DNA from: Spirochaetota bacterium
GTDB taxonomy: Bacteria; Spirochaetota; UBA4802; UBA5550
Length of the DNA stretch: 64,000 nt
Direction of reading: 5' to 3'
NCBI GenBank assembly: GCA_025457915.1
Contig: JALOTL010000002.1
Location: forward strand, 124,001 to 188,000
Positions within the stretch are counted from its first letter, which is position 1. Every line of letters starts with the position of its first letter. The notes below the pieces were generated by a model, which saw only the letters and a program-made list of their open reading frames with translations, was not told the origin of the DNA and did no database searches. Made by a program: the position numbers and the translations under genes. Below are positions 31,606-40,428 of the stretch, piece by piece.

Positions 31606-33435
31606 TCATGGCTTGCGATAATAGCTGACCTGGATATTGACGGGTTTGTAATTATTTGTGGAACCATATATGGAATGCATTCCGCCTTCATTGCCGGCTC
31701 CGCCATTGTATTCCCACGCAGGGTATTCGTTGACCACATGGTTCCAGATTTTAAGGTTGTCGATAGCGGTAAATCCCTGGTATGACTGCCTGTGAATAAA
31801 TATATTATCCTGATCAAACGCTAAGTCCGATCCATCTATCCAGTTTCCATCAAGATATATCTTTACAGTCTTCCCAGTCCCCTCATTTGGCAGACTCCCG
31901 CTATTGTCCCATACAATGTATATATGGTGCCATGTGGCTAGGCCTATCAGTCCATCCTTGGGCAGATTCGAAGCCCCGTTGACCGTCAATGAGATACCGT
32001 AATATGAACCATACACCCTTTGTATATAACACTGGGAATTTTTCCCGAACTGAATATACATTGTTCCACCGTTTCCTTTAAAAATATTGTTATTGAAGCT
32101 TACCCATGCGGATATCGTACCTTTACCCATGTCTGTCGGAACGTAGTTTCCGAAGGGATATTCATCCCTTTGGTATAAATCTGTGGTCCATGACTCAAGG
32201 GAAGAACAATTGTTCAATTTGCCCGCTCTCCAGTTACAAGCGTTTCCGGCTACTGTAGGCATATGGCCGTACATGAAAATCATTGGATTCGTAAAGTCGG
32301 AATTGTTTTCGTACTTGCTCCAGAATATCGGCCTGGGCAGAAGGAACTTTCCATTTTCGATATCTATATAGAAATTTGTATTCGGTGGTGATACGAGGCC
32401 ATTCGGTGGACAAGCAGGGGCAAATGTTTCACGATATGGAATGAGATTAAGATCCTGACATGCCCGTTGACCGTTTACCAGCAGGGATAATGAATTTGAA
32501 TAATCTTGAGTACCTGGTGTAAAAGCTCCATACATTGAATTATTAACCCATGGATAATTCGAAAGGGTCACGCCTTCGTTTGTGTTCAGTTGGTAACCCT
32601 GAATCTCACCTCCGGCGCCATCTATATCCCCGAAGGTCCCGAATCCCAGGTCACCGGTTGTATTGCTTGCGTTTTCTGACATATAAAGAGCTTCTGAACT
32701 AAAGTTCCAGCTGTAAGTCGCGGGGTCCATAAGGTTTCCGGCAAGATCGGTTATCCCGGAAACCGAGGCCGTATATATAATACCCGAAGCTATGGCTGAA
32801 GGCGTGCAAAGTATAGTATTGTTCGATGCGCTGTAGTCAAGGATGGGGAGGTTTACGATTCCGGACGGCGAAGTCACGATAATGTTGGTTCTATTTATTG
32901 TGTCCGGGTTTATCGGTTCATTGAATTGTATCGTGATGCCGGTCTTGGGGTTGAAAATTGCATTTGGAACCGCTTCAATTATATTTGGCCGATCACTATC
33001 GGTTGACGTTCCGGTAATGAAACTCCAGGGTGTCCCCGAAAAACTACGGCCCTGAAGGTCTTTCACTGGGTTTGCGAGTGTCACCGTATATGTGGTCAAT
33101 GGGGTGAATGGTGGGGTGGCTGGAGTAAAGATCAGGAACTTGTTCTCTGTCAGCTTCGTGGTTCCAAGAACCGAACCGCTTGAATCAGTAACACTCAGTG
33201 TTGAATTATTGACCGTTGCCGGGTCAATGGTTTTATTAAAGGCCACTAGTATCATCCTGTTGCAGGTGACCCCGCTTGCGCCCGGTGTGGGATATCTGTA
33301 TTCAATGGTCAGGGCCTGGCTGTCAACGGGCGTGCCGAATGGAATAAGCGGAATTGAATTTATTCCGTGGTACAGGTTGTTGCAGCCCGCGGTAAATATT
33401 ATTACTGACAGTATGAATTTGATGTTTTTAAGCAT
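31606..33435 (-). CDS. Large surface lipoprotein with Ig-like (Big_5) repeats and a LamG-type C-terminus
   Basis: A 609-residue lipoprotein with lipobox FTAGC (Cys18). Two SbsA/Big_5 Ig-like domains follow, at about residues 45-145 (ILVAFNKTIDPATV, WSFITGTSTDSD) and 147-250 (ITIQFNEPINPDTI, WNFSSEALY). A cysteine-containing middle follows. The C-terminal half ends in a concanavalin/LamG-like domain: GTISAWVSFNNN, TWHHIYIVWDNSG, KIYLDGNWIDGSD and AIDNLKIWN. Such domains bind sugars or matrix. Arginine codons here are a mixture of AGA, CGT, CGG and AGG, unlike the AGG-rich neighbours, and the gene looks more AT-rich. Transfer or rapid evolution is possible. Confidence 0.85.
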   Translation of the reverse strand: MLKNIKFILSVIIFTAGCNNLYHGINSIPLIPFGTPVDSQALTIEYRYPTPGASGVTCNRMILVAFNKTIDPATVNNSTLSVTDSSGSVLGTTKLTENKFLIFTPATPPFTPLTTYTVTLANPVKDLQGRSFSGTPWSFITGTSTDSDRPNIIEAVPNAIFNPKTGITIQFNEPINPDTINRTNIIVTSPSGIVNLPILDYSASNNTILCTPSAIASGIIYTASVSGITDLAGNLMDPATYSWNFSSEALYMSENASNTTGDLGFGTFGDIDGAGGEIQGYQLNTNEGVTLSNYPWVNNSMYGAFTPGTQDYSNSLSLLVNGQRACQDLNLIPYRETFAPACPPNGLVSPPNTNFYIDIENGKFLLPRPIFWSKYENNSDFTNPMIFMYGHMPTVAGNACNWRAGKLNNCSSLESWTTDLYQRDEYPFGNYVPTDMGKGTISAWVSFNNNIFKGNGGTMYIQFGKNSQCYIQRVYGSYYGISLTVNGASNLPKDGLIGLATWHHIYIVWDNSGSLPNEGTGKTVKIYLDGNWIDGSDLAFDQDNIFIHRQSYQGFTAIDNLKIWNHVVNEYPAWEYNGGAGNEGGMHSIYGSTNNYKPVNIQVSYYRKP

Positions 33436-33824
33436 CTATTATATGAACACTATTCGTTTATTAATATAAAACAATGCTTATATGATAAAAGGGAAATAAA
33501 TTTTTACACTTTTTTAGCATTATTCGTTAATATTGATTTTTTGTCAATTTTTTAATAGCTGCAATATTATTCATTAAAAAAGGCAACCATGGATATTTTG
33601 TATAAAAAATGCTTCGAAAAAGGATAAACTGTTAAATTACAGATTAGCTTCAAATACTTATTTTAAAGAAGAAATACCGTTTAATAATCAATTGTACCCT
33701 GGTTCATGAAGACAAAGGCAATTAAAAATTGTTTTTTCAGCTTATTCACAGATTAATTGCTTGAAATTATGTCCCATAAAATCAAACTCAATATCATCCC
33801 AAATAATTAGAAGATTCTTTAAAC
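33436..33824. other. AT-rich divergent intergenic region before dnaE
   Basis: About 390 bases with no coding frame and a strongly AT-rich composition. It must hold the promoters for dnaE and the divergent lipoprotein, but no pair of boxes stands out. No stem-loop of note. Confidence 0.4.
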
Positions 33825-36800
33825 ATGGATTTCATTCATCTCCACAACCATTCGGATTATTCCATCCTGGACGGCGCAATAACCCTCGACCGGCTCATAG
33901 GCAGGGCCAGGGAGCTCGGCATGCCCGCCATAGCGCTTACCGACCATGGAAACATGTTCGGCGCGATAGAGTTTTACCAGAAGGCCAGGAAGGAGGGGAT
34001 CACGCCGATCATCGGGCAGGAATTCTACATGGCGCCCGGCTCCAGGTTCAAGAAGGAATCATCCAGGGACAACGGGGACGATAACGCCTACCATCTGCTT
34101 CTTCTCGCGGTAAATGAAACCGGATACAAAAACCTCATGAAGCTTTCATCGATCGGCTACACCGAAGGCTTTTATTACAAGCCCAGGATCGACATGGAAA
34201 GCCTCGAGGCGCATTCGGGCGGCCTGGTTTGCTCGACCGCGTGCCTTGCCGGGCAGGTCCCGCAGTTGATCCTGCGGGGAGACCTTAAAGGGGCGGGAAG
34301 GCTTGCCGGGAAATTCAAAGAGATGTTCGGCAGGGAAAATTTTTACCTGGAGCTCCAGTACCACGGCATGAAGGAGCAGGAGACCGTGAACAAAGGTCTC
34401 ATCAGCCTGTCCAACGAGATCGACGTTCCCCTCATAGCCACGAACGACGCCCATTACGTCACGAAGGACGATTCCTACTCCCACGAGGTCATGCTCTGCA
34501 TCCAGACCGGCAAGACCATGAACGATACGGAAAGGATGCGCTTTTCCTCGGACCAGTTCTACCTGAAGTCCGAGGAGGAGATGAGGAGGATCTTCAGCGA
34601 CTACCCGGACGCCATCCTGAACACGGGAAAAATACACGAGATGGTCGACCTGGAGCTCGACCTGGGCAACCCGATCCTGCCGAACTTCGAGGTGCCGGAC
34701 GGTTACAACCTGGACACGTACCTGATGCACCTCGTGAAAGAGGGCGCGGAGAAGCTTTACGGCCGGTCCGTTCCCGCGGAAGTGAAGGCCCGCATAGAGT
34801 ACGAGCTCGGCGTGATTACCGGGATGCATTTTTCCGGTTACTTCCTCATCGTATGGGACTTCATCAACTACGCCAGAAGGACCGGAGTCCCGGTGGGCCC
34901 GGGCAGGGGCTCCGCGGCCGGGTCCATGGTGTCGTACTGCCTGGGGATCACCGCGCTCGACCCATTAAGGTACAACCTTCTCTTCGAGAGGTTCCTCAAC
35001 CCGGACAGGAACGAGATGCCTGACATGGACATAGACTTCTGCGCGGACCGGCGCGACGAGATAATAAGCTACGTGAAGCAGAAGTACGGCGAGGACCGGG
35101 TGACCCAGATAATCACCTTCAACAAGATGAAGGCCAAGGCCGCCATAAAGGACGTGGCGAGGGCCCTGGACATCCCCTTCGCGAAGGCCAACGAGATCAG
35201 CAAGCTGATAGAGGAGGACTCCCTCGACAAGGCCCTCAAGTCGTCGAAGGACTTCAAAAAGCTCTTCGAGGACGGTTCCGTCGACAGGGACCTCATCGAC
35301 ATATCGCTGAAGCTGGAGGGCATGGTCAGGTCCGCGGGCAAGCACGCCGCGGGCGTCGTCATATCAAAGGGGCCGCTCACCGACTACGTCCCACTGTACA
35401 GGGACAAGGACGGCACGATATCTTCCCAGTACGACAAGAACACCCTGGAAAAGGCCGGCCTGGTAAAGATGGACCTGCTCGGCCTTAAAAACCTGAGCAT
35501 CATAGACAAGTGTCTCCGTCTCATAAAGCAGGGAACGGGCCAGGAGCTCGACATCAACACCATACCGCTCGACGACAAAAAGACCTTCAAGCTCCTACAG
35601 CAGGCCGACACCAAGGGCGTTTTCCAGCTTGAGTCGAGCGGCATGCAGAATATCCTGAGGCGGCTCGGGCCCACGGAATTCGAGGACATCATAGCGATAA
35701 ACGCGCTTTTCAGGCCCGGTCCACTCGGCTCGGGAATGACGGACGATTTTATAAAGAGGAAAAGGAGCCCCAGCCTCATCAAGTATCCCCACAAGATACT
35801 CGAGCCCATCCTCGGGGACACACTCGGGGTCGTCGTGTACCAGGAACAGGTCATGCTCATATCCCAGGTGATAGCCGGGTTCACCCTGCCCGAGGCGGAC
35901 AGGCTCAGGAAGGCCATGGGCAAAAAGAAAATGGACATCATAAACGAGCTCGAGGACAAGTTCCTCAGGGGCGCGGAAAAAAACAAGATAGACAGGAACA
36001 TCGCGGAAAGCCTGTACGATATGATCAAGAAGTTCGGCGAATACGGGTTCAATAAATCCCACTCGGCCGCCTACGCGCTCGTCACCTACCAGACCGCCTA
36101 CCTGAAGGCGCATTACCCGATGCAGTACATGACCGCGCTTCTCTCGGCCCAGCCGGACAGGCAGGACGACATCATCCAGTACATCAACGACTGCAAGTCC
36201 TGCGGGATACAGGTGCTGCCGCCGTCCATCAACGAGAGCTTTTACGATTTCACGATCGAGGGCTCTTCGATCAGGTTCGGGCTGAGCGCGATAAAGGGCG
36301 TCGGGGAAAAGGCCATCGAAAGCATAATAGGAACGAGGAACAAATTCGGCAGGTTTTCCTCGCTCAGGGGGTTCCTGGAGCACATCGATCTCCTCACGGT
36401 GAACAAGGGCGTGCTCGAGGCGCTCGTAAAATCCGGATCCTTCGACTGCCTCAACCCGAACAGGGCGCAGCTCTTCGGGGGCATAGAGATTCTGCTGGAC
36501 GCGGCAAGAAGGCTCCAGGAGGACCTCGCATCGGGCCAGGGGAGCCTTTTCGGCATCGGCGGTGGGACCCATGGTCATGACGTCCACATAGATCTTCCGG
36601 GCATGAAGGACTGGAGCGAGATTGAAAAGCTGTCCAGGGAGAAGGAGGTCCTCGGCCTCTACCTTTCCGGCCATCCGCTGGCAAAACACGAGAAAGAGGC
36701 CAGGAGGTATTCATCGGTTTCCCTCGGCGAGATCACGGAGGAGGTAAACGGGAGGAACGTTTCAATCGTCGGCATAATAAACAACATCCAGATCAAGAGG

Positions 36801-37265
36801 TCCCAGAAAAGCGGGCAGAAATACGCCACGGGCCAGCTTGAAGACCTGGACGGCTCCATAGACTCGATATTTTTTTCGAAAATCCTCGGGAAGTCTGAGA
36901 TCCTGATCTGTTCCGGCCAGCCCGTGATGGCGACCGGCACGATCGAATTCGACGGCGAAACGGCGAAAAAACTCATAGTAAACGACGTCAAACCCCTGAG
37001 GGACGTCATGAGGGAATCCATATCGGCCATACACATCAAGCTCGATCCTGTCGGCGTCGACGACGGCCTCCTTCAGACGCTTGAATCGATCTTCGTGAAG
37101 CACAAGGGGAGCTGCCCGATTTATTTCCACGTGAACGAGAAAGGGGGAGAGAAAATAATCAAGGCCCACTCGACGTACAATATCAAGCCTTCGGAGGGGC
37201 TCGTAAAGGACCTGACCGAGCTGGTGGGAAAGGAGGCCGTCGGATATTCCGTTATGTCCCAGTAA
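33825..37265 (+). CDS. dnaE: DNA polymerase III alpha subunit
   Basis: Replicative C-family DNA polymerase of the DnaE type, 1146 residues. The N-terminal PHP domain starts FIHLHNHSDYSILDGA, with metal ligands in DHGNMFG. The catalytic aspartates are in PDMDIDFCADRRDE (Asp402, Asp404), preceded by GPGRGSAAGSMVSYCLG. The thumb and fingers region holds RSAGKHAAGVVIS and LFRPGPLGSG. A helix-hairpin-helix follows (about 830-880), and an OB-fold domain at about 990-1065 (VSIVGIINNIQIKRSQ). All parts are intact. The ribosome site is weak. Confidence 0.98.
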   Translation: MDFIHLHNHSDYSILDGAITLDRLIGRARELGMPAIALTDHGNMFGAIEFYQKARKEGITPIIGQEFYMAPGSRFKKESSRDNGDDNAYHLLLLAVNETGYKNLMKLSSIGYTEGFYYKPRIDMESLEAHSGGLVCSTACLAGQVPQLILRGDLKGAGRLAGKFKEMFGRENFYLELQYHGMKEQETVNKGLISLSNEIDVPLIATNDAHYVTKDDSYSHEVMLCIQTGKTMNDTERMRFSSDQFYLKSEEEMRRIFSDYPDAILNTGKIHEMVDLELDLGNPILPNFEVPDGYNLDTYLMHLVKEGAEKLYGRSVPAEVKARIEYELGVITGMHFSGYFLIVWDFINYARRTGVPVGPGRGSAAGSMVSYCLGITALDPLRYNLLFERFLNPDRNEMPDMDIDFCADRRDEIISYVKQKYGEDRVTQIITFNKMKAKAAIKDVARALDIPFAKANEISKLIEEDSLDKALKSSKDFKKLFEDGSVDRDLIDISLKLEGMVRSAGKHAAGVVISKGPLTDYVPLYRDKDGTISSQYDKNTLEKAGLVKMDLLGLKNLSIIDKCLRLIKQGTGQELDINTIPLDDKKTFKLLQQADTKGVFQLESSGMQNILRRLGPTEFEDIIAINALFRPGPLGSGMTDDFIKRKRSPSLIKYPHKILEPILGDTLGVVVYQEQVMLISQVIAGFTLPEADRLRKAMGKKKMDIINELEDKFLRGAEKNKIDRNIAESLYDMIKKFGEYGFNKSHSAAYALVTYQTAYLKAHYPMQYMTALLSAQPDRQDDIIQYINDCKSCGIQVLPPSINESFYDFTIEGSSIRFGLSAIKGVGEKAIESIIGTRNKFGRFSSLRGFLEHIDLLTVNKGVLEALVKSGSFDCLNPNRAQLFGGIEILLDAARRLQEDLASGQGSLFGIGGGTHGHDVHIDLPGMKDWSEIEKLSREKEVLGLYLSGHPLAKHEKEARRYSSVSLGEITEEVNGRNVSIVGIINNIQIKRSQKSGQKYATGQLEDLDGSIDSIFFSKILGKSEILICSGQPVMATGTIEFDGETAKKLIVNDVKPLRDVMRESISAIHIKLDPVGVDDGLLQTLESIFVKHKGSCPIYFHVNEKGGEKIIKAHSTYNIKPSEGLVKDLTELVGKEAVGYSVMSQ

Positions 37266-37352
37266 ACGGACCGCGATAATATTCAGGCAGCGGTATTTTC
37301 TGCCGCAATGTGCAAGTCCCCCGTCCAAAAAAAATTTATAATCGTCCAGAGA

Positions 37353-38198
37353 ATGAATAACGTCAGGTGTATCATATGCGGCCGGGCCGACCCGGAACCG
37401 CTTTTTACAAAGAAATCCAGGTCCGGGGACCCCTTCGGCCTCGTCAGGTGCGGGGGCTGCGGTCTCGAGTACGTATCGCCGAGGCCGTCGCCTGAAGAGA
37501 TGTCCCGTTATTATGGAATGGATTACTTCGCAACCAGGACCGACAGGGGCTATGATGATTACCTTTCTGAAAAGACAAGAAGGGAGATCGAGAGAGTCAT
37601 TGATCTCAACCTGTCTGACCTCGGCTTTTTCGGATTTGAAAAATCGGCGCCGCCGTGCAGGAGGTCCCTTGATATCGGGTGCGCGGCCGGTTATTTCGTA
37701 TCCTATCTGAAAAAGAGGGGGTGGGATTCGCGGGGCATCGACGTGGCCGGGGGCTGCGTGGATTTCGCCAGGAGGGCGGGGCTGGACGTTACCGAGGGCG
37801 ATTACCTGAAAGCCAGTTTCGGGGAAAGGTTCAGCCTGGTTACAATGTGGGCAACGATCGAGCACCTTCACCGCCCGGACCTTTTCCTGGAAAAAATCCA
37901 TGAAGAGCTCGAGGACGGCGGCCTGCTTTACATTTCGACCTGCAGGACCGGTGGGCTCAATTTCAAGCGCCTTTTCGGGAAGGGCTGGCGGTACTACAAT
38001 TTCCCGGAGCACCTGTATTTTTTTTCTTACGCCAACATTAAAAATCTGCTTGAACAAAAAGGCTTCAGGACCGTTGGATATGCAACGTACGGAAGCGGAT
38101 TCGGAAGCCCCGGGTCCGTTTCAAGAAGGGCCGCCGATTACGCCGCCAAAAGATTCGGTCTGGGCGACATGATGCTGGTTTCGGCCCGCAGGAAATGA
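37353..38198 (+). CDS. Class I SAM methyltransferase with N-terminal zinc ribbon
   Basis: A 281-residue protein. The zinc ribbon CIICG and CGGCG lies at about residues 6-34, followed by VSPRPSPEEMSRYY. A Rossmann methyltransferase domain of Methyltransf_23 type follows: SLDIGCAAGYFVSYLKKRGW (motif I), GIDVAGGCVDFARR and WATIEHLHRPDLFLEKI. The C-terminus has FPEHLYFFSYANIKNLLEQKGF, typical of the family that modifies sugars or small molecules. I chose ATG 37353; an alternative at 37308 adds 15 residues without a better ribosome site. Its stop overlaps an upstream in-frame ATG of panC, so the genes form one unit. The substrate is unknown. Confidence 0.82.
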   Translation: MNNVRCIICGRADPEPLFTKKSRSGDPFGLVRCGGCGLEYVSPRPSPEEMSRYYGMDYFATRTDRGYDDYLSEKTRREIERVIDLNLSDLGFFGFEKSAPPCRRSLDIGCAAGYFVSYLKKRGWDSRGIDVAGGCVDFARRAGLDVTEGDYLKASFGERFSLVTMWATIEHLHRPDLFLEKIHEELEDGGLLYISTCRTGGLNFKRLFGKGWRYYNFPEHLYFFSYANIKNLLEQKGFRTVGYATYGSGFGSPGSVSRRAADYAAKRFGLGDMMLVSARRK

Positions 38199-38209
38199 CG
38201 GAGGGACCC

Positions 38210-39079
38210 ATGAATGTTGTAACTGCGATCGGAGAAGCGAGGGACAGGATACGCGCCGCCAGGGCGGAGGGGAAGAGGATCGGATTCGTGCCGACGATGG
38301 GGTATCTTCACAGGGGCCACCTCGAACTGGTCGAGATATCGAAGCGCCACTCCGAGTACCAGGTAATGAGCATATTCGTCAACAGGATCCAGTTCAACGA
38401 CCCGAAGGACTTCAGCTCGTATCCCAAGGACCTTCAGAGGGACCTCGACCTGGCCCGCGCGGCCGGGGTGGACCTGGTTTTTACGCCCGATGAGGGGGAG
38501 ATGTACCGGAACAACCTCACGACGGTCGATGTTTCCCTGTTGACCGACCATCTGTGCGGCGCTTCCAGGCCGGGTCACTTCAAGGGGGTGTTTACGGTCG
38601 TCAGCAAACTCTTCAACATAATCCAGCCCGACGTGTCCATTTTCGGCCAGAAGGACATACAGCAGGCGGTTTCGATCGAGAAGATGGTTTTTGACCTGAA
38701 CTTCCCGGTGAAGATGATCATCGCCCCCACGGTAAGGGAGCAGGACGGCCTCGCCATGAGTTCGAGGAACAAGCACCTCGACGCGGAGAAAAGGAGGAAT
38801 TCCGTCTGCATATACAGGAGCCTGAAAAGGGCCGAAGAGCTCCTCGTGTCCGGGGAGACGGATTCCGGCAGGATAAGGTCAGCGATGGAAAAGACCGTAC
38901 TTGAAGGTTCCCCGGACAGGATAGATTACATCTCAATCGTCGATTATGCGTCCCTTCAGCCCGTTGAGAGGGTGTCCGGAAAATCCGTGATTGCAGTCGC
39001 GGTTTTTTTCGGCTCCACCAGGCTGATCGATAACATGATAATAGAATTCGAAGGCGGCGGAATAAAATGCGTATATTAA
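38210..39079 (+). CDS. panC: Pantothenate synthetase
   Basis: Joins pantoate and beta-alanine with ATP to make vitamin B5 for coenzyme A. Motifs: FVPTMGYLHRGHLELV with the HxGH nucleotide-binding pair, FVNRIQFN, FGQKDIQQ, and MSSRNKHL (KMSKS-like). Full-length, 289 residues. ATG 38210 follows GGAGGG at 38200-38205. ATG 38195, which overlaps the previous stop, is a possible alternative. No panB or panD is in the window. The 3' end overlaps the following lipoprotein gene by 13 bases. Confidence 0.95.
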   Translation: MNVVTAIGEARDRIRAARAEGKRIGFVPTMGYLHRGHLELVEISKRHSEYQVMSIFVNRIQFNDPKDFSSYPKDLQRDLDLARAAGVDLVFTPDEGEMYRNNLTTVDVSLLTDHLCGASRPGHFKGVFTVVSKLFNIIQPDVSIFGQKDIQQAVSIEKMVFDLNFPVKMIIAPTVREQDGLAMSSRNKHLDAEKRRNSVCIYRSLKRAEELLVSGETDSGRIRSAMEKTVLEGSPDRIDYISIVDYASLQPVERVSGKSVIAVAVFFGSTRLIDNMIIEFEGGGIKCVY

Positions 39080-39528
39080 TAAAAATTTTTCCGGCTCTGA
39101 TCCTCCTGCTCCTGTTCTCGTGCAAGCCGCAGGGGCCGCTGACTCCGATCGAATCGTTCATATCCCTGAAGGAAGCGGTGAAGAACGCCGATCCGGAGGC
39201 GCTTGAATCGCTTGCCACGGCCAAGAGCCTTGAAAAACTCAGGGCCATGATTGGAATGTTTTCAGGCATGAGCCATGGCCAGGCGGAATACGTCGCGGGA
39301 CGTTTAAACGCCGACCAGCAGAGGATCAAGGGCATGACACTGAAGGAATACCTTTATCTTTACCTCAAGAGCCGTGAAATGAGCGGCACCCTGCGGGAAG
39401 CGGTCATGTCAAGGCCCGTTACGGTCGACAAGGGCGACGGCCGGGCCGTAATAAGGGTCGACAACGGCATGGAGCTTCATTTCCTTAAAGAGGGCCCGTA
39501 CTGGAAATTCGACCTCTCAAGATATTGA
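39067..39528 (+). CDS. Small predicted lipoprotein, DUF4878-like
   Basis: A 153-residue lipoprotein with lipobox LLFSC (Cys19). The mature part begins with helices (LTPIESFISLKEAVKNADPEALESLA) and ends with two strands (VIRVDNGMELHFLKEG, WKFDLSRY). This matches the NTF2-like/DUF4878 pattern also seen at 22280-22732. It overlaps panC at its start and the MscS gene at its end (TTGA), so all three are coupled. Function unknown. Confidence 0.65.
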   Translation: MRILIKIFPALILLLLFSCKPQGPLTPIESFISLKEAVKNADPEALESLATAKSLEKLRAMIGMFSGMSHGQAEYVAGRLNADQQRIKGMTLKEYLYLYLKSREMSGTLREAVMSRPVTVDKGDGRAVIRVDNGMELHFLKEGPYWKFDLSRY

Positions 39529-40415
39529 CTGATCGGGAATGCGGCCGTTTAAACATGGAAGACACCAGTAAAACATACCGGGCCAGCCGGTTTATCAACA
39601 GGAGGATTTTTCTTCTCCTGCTGCTGTTCGCGGTGGGCGAGGCCGTGATCATTCTTAAAAAGATCGGCCAGGTGTCCATACCGGACTATATAATAAAATC
39701 CACGGAAACCGTCCTTGTATCCACGGCCGCGCTGCTTGCGGTTACGATCATAATAAAATTCACGGAAAGCAGGGTGTTTCATCTGCTTGAAAACGAGGTC
39801 GAGATCGAGGGGCGGATTTTTTTGACTAAAATATACACCTTTTTCCTGTATGCCCTTGCCGTTGCCGTTGTCCTTTCGCAGCTCGGGGTGTCTGCGCAAA
39901 ACATTACGATATTCCTCGGTTTTCTCGCGACCGGGATGGCCATGGCCGTGCGCGACCTGATCATTTCCTACCTGGTCTGGCTCATCATCCTCGTGAAGAA
40001 GCCTTTCAGGATAGGCGACTACATTTCAGTCGAGGGAATATACGGGAGGGTGGAAAGGATAGGCACATATTTCGTGACTCTCAGCGACGCATACGGCGAC
40101 CCGGGAAACATCAGGCTCCCGGTGAAGATATTCATAGACAGGCCGGTGAGAAACCTTGGCAGGGAAGGAACAGCCAGGGAATCGGTATTCATCAAAGTCA
40201 GACGTCTTCCGGGTGACCTTGAGAAGATGACGGCGAGGTTCGTCGGGATGATGGAGAGAGAATCCGGCGCAGGGTCGCGTCCCGAGGTAGGGCTTTCGCC
40301 GGCCGCCGACGGGATCATGGTTACGGCGGTCATTTCGGCGCCGGTCTCCGCGATCAGAAATGAAAAGACCAGGGCCCTGAGGATCCTGGTCGGGATTTTC
40401 AGGAAATACCTTTAA
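39525..40415 (+). CDS. Small-conductance mechanosensitive channel (MscS family)
   Basis: A 296-residue protein with about four membrane helices in the first 150 residues, the last containing the MscS pore-like sequence FLGFLATGMAMAVRDLI. The beta domain follows with KKPFRIGDYISVEGIYGRVERIGTYFV. The C-terminal domain is at about 200-290. Such channels release solutes on osmotic downshock. The start may be TTG 39525, overlapping the previous stop, or ATG 39555; neither has a strong ribosome site. The pore helix glycine-alanine pattern is weaker than in E. coli MscS. Confidence 0.88.
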   Translation: MTDRECGRLNMEDTSKTYRASRFINRRIFLLLLLFAVGEAVIILKKIGQVSIPDYIIKSTETVLVSTAALLAVTIIIKFTESRVFHLLENEVEIEGRIFLTKIYTFFLYALAVAVVLSQLGVSAQNITIFLGFLATGMAMAVRDLIISYLVWLIILVKKPFRIGDYISVEGIYGRVERIGTYFVTLSDAYGDPGNIRLPVKIFIDRPVRNLGREGTARESVFIKVRRLPGDLEKMTARFVGMMERESGAGSRPEVGLSPAADGIMVTAVISAPVSAIRNEKTRALRILVGIFRKYL

Positions 40416-40428
40416 GCAATCCGCTTCA

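Noticed and set aside
35595-36689. 364-codon minus-strand open frame within dnaE
   Set aside because: Fully inside an intact dnaE; composition typical of antisense frames in GC-rich third positions.
36762-38057. 431-codon minus-strand open frame across the end of dnaE and the methyltransferase gene
   Set aside because: It is antisense to two well-supported genes and has the Arg, His, Gly and Leu-rich make-up of shadow frames. No family resemblance.
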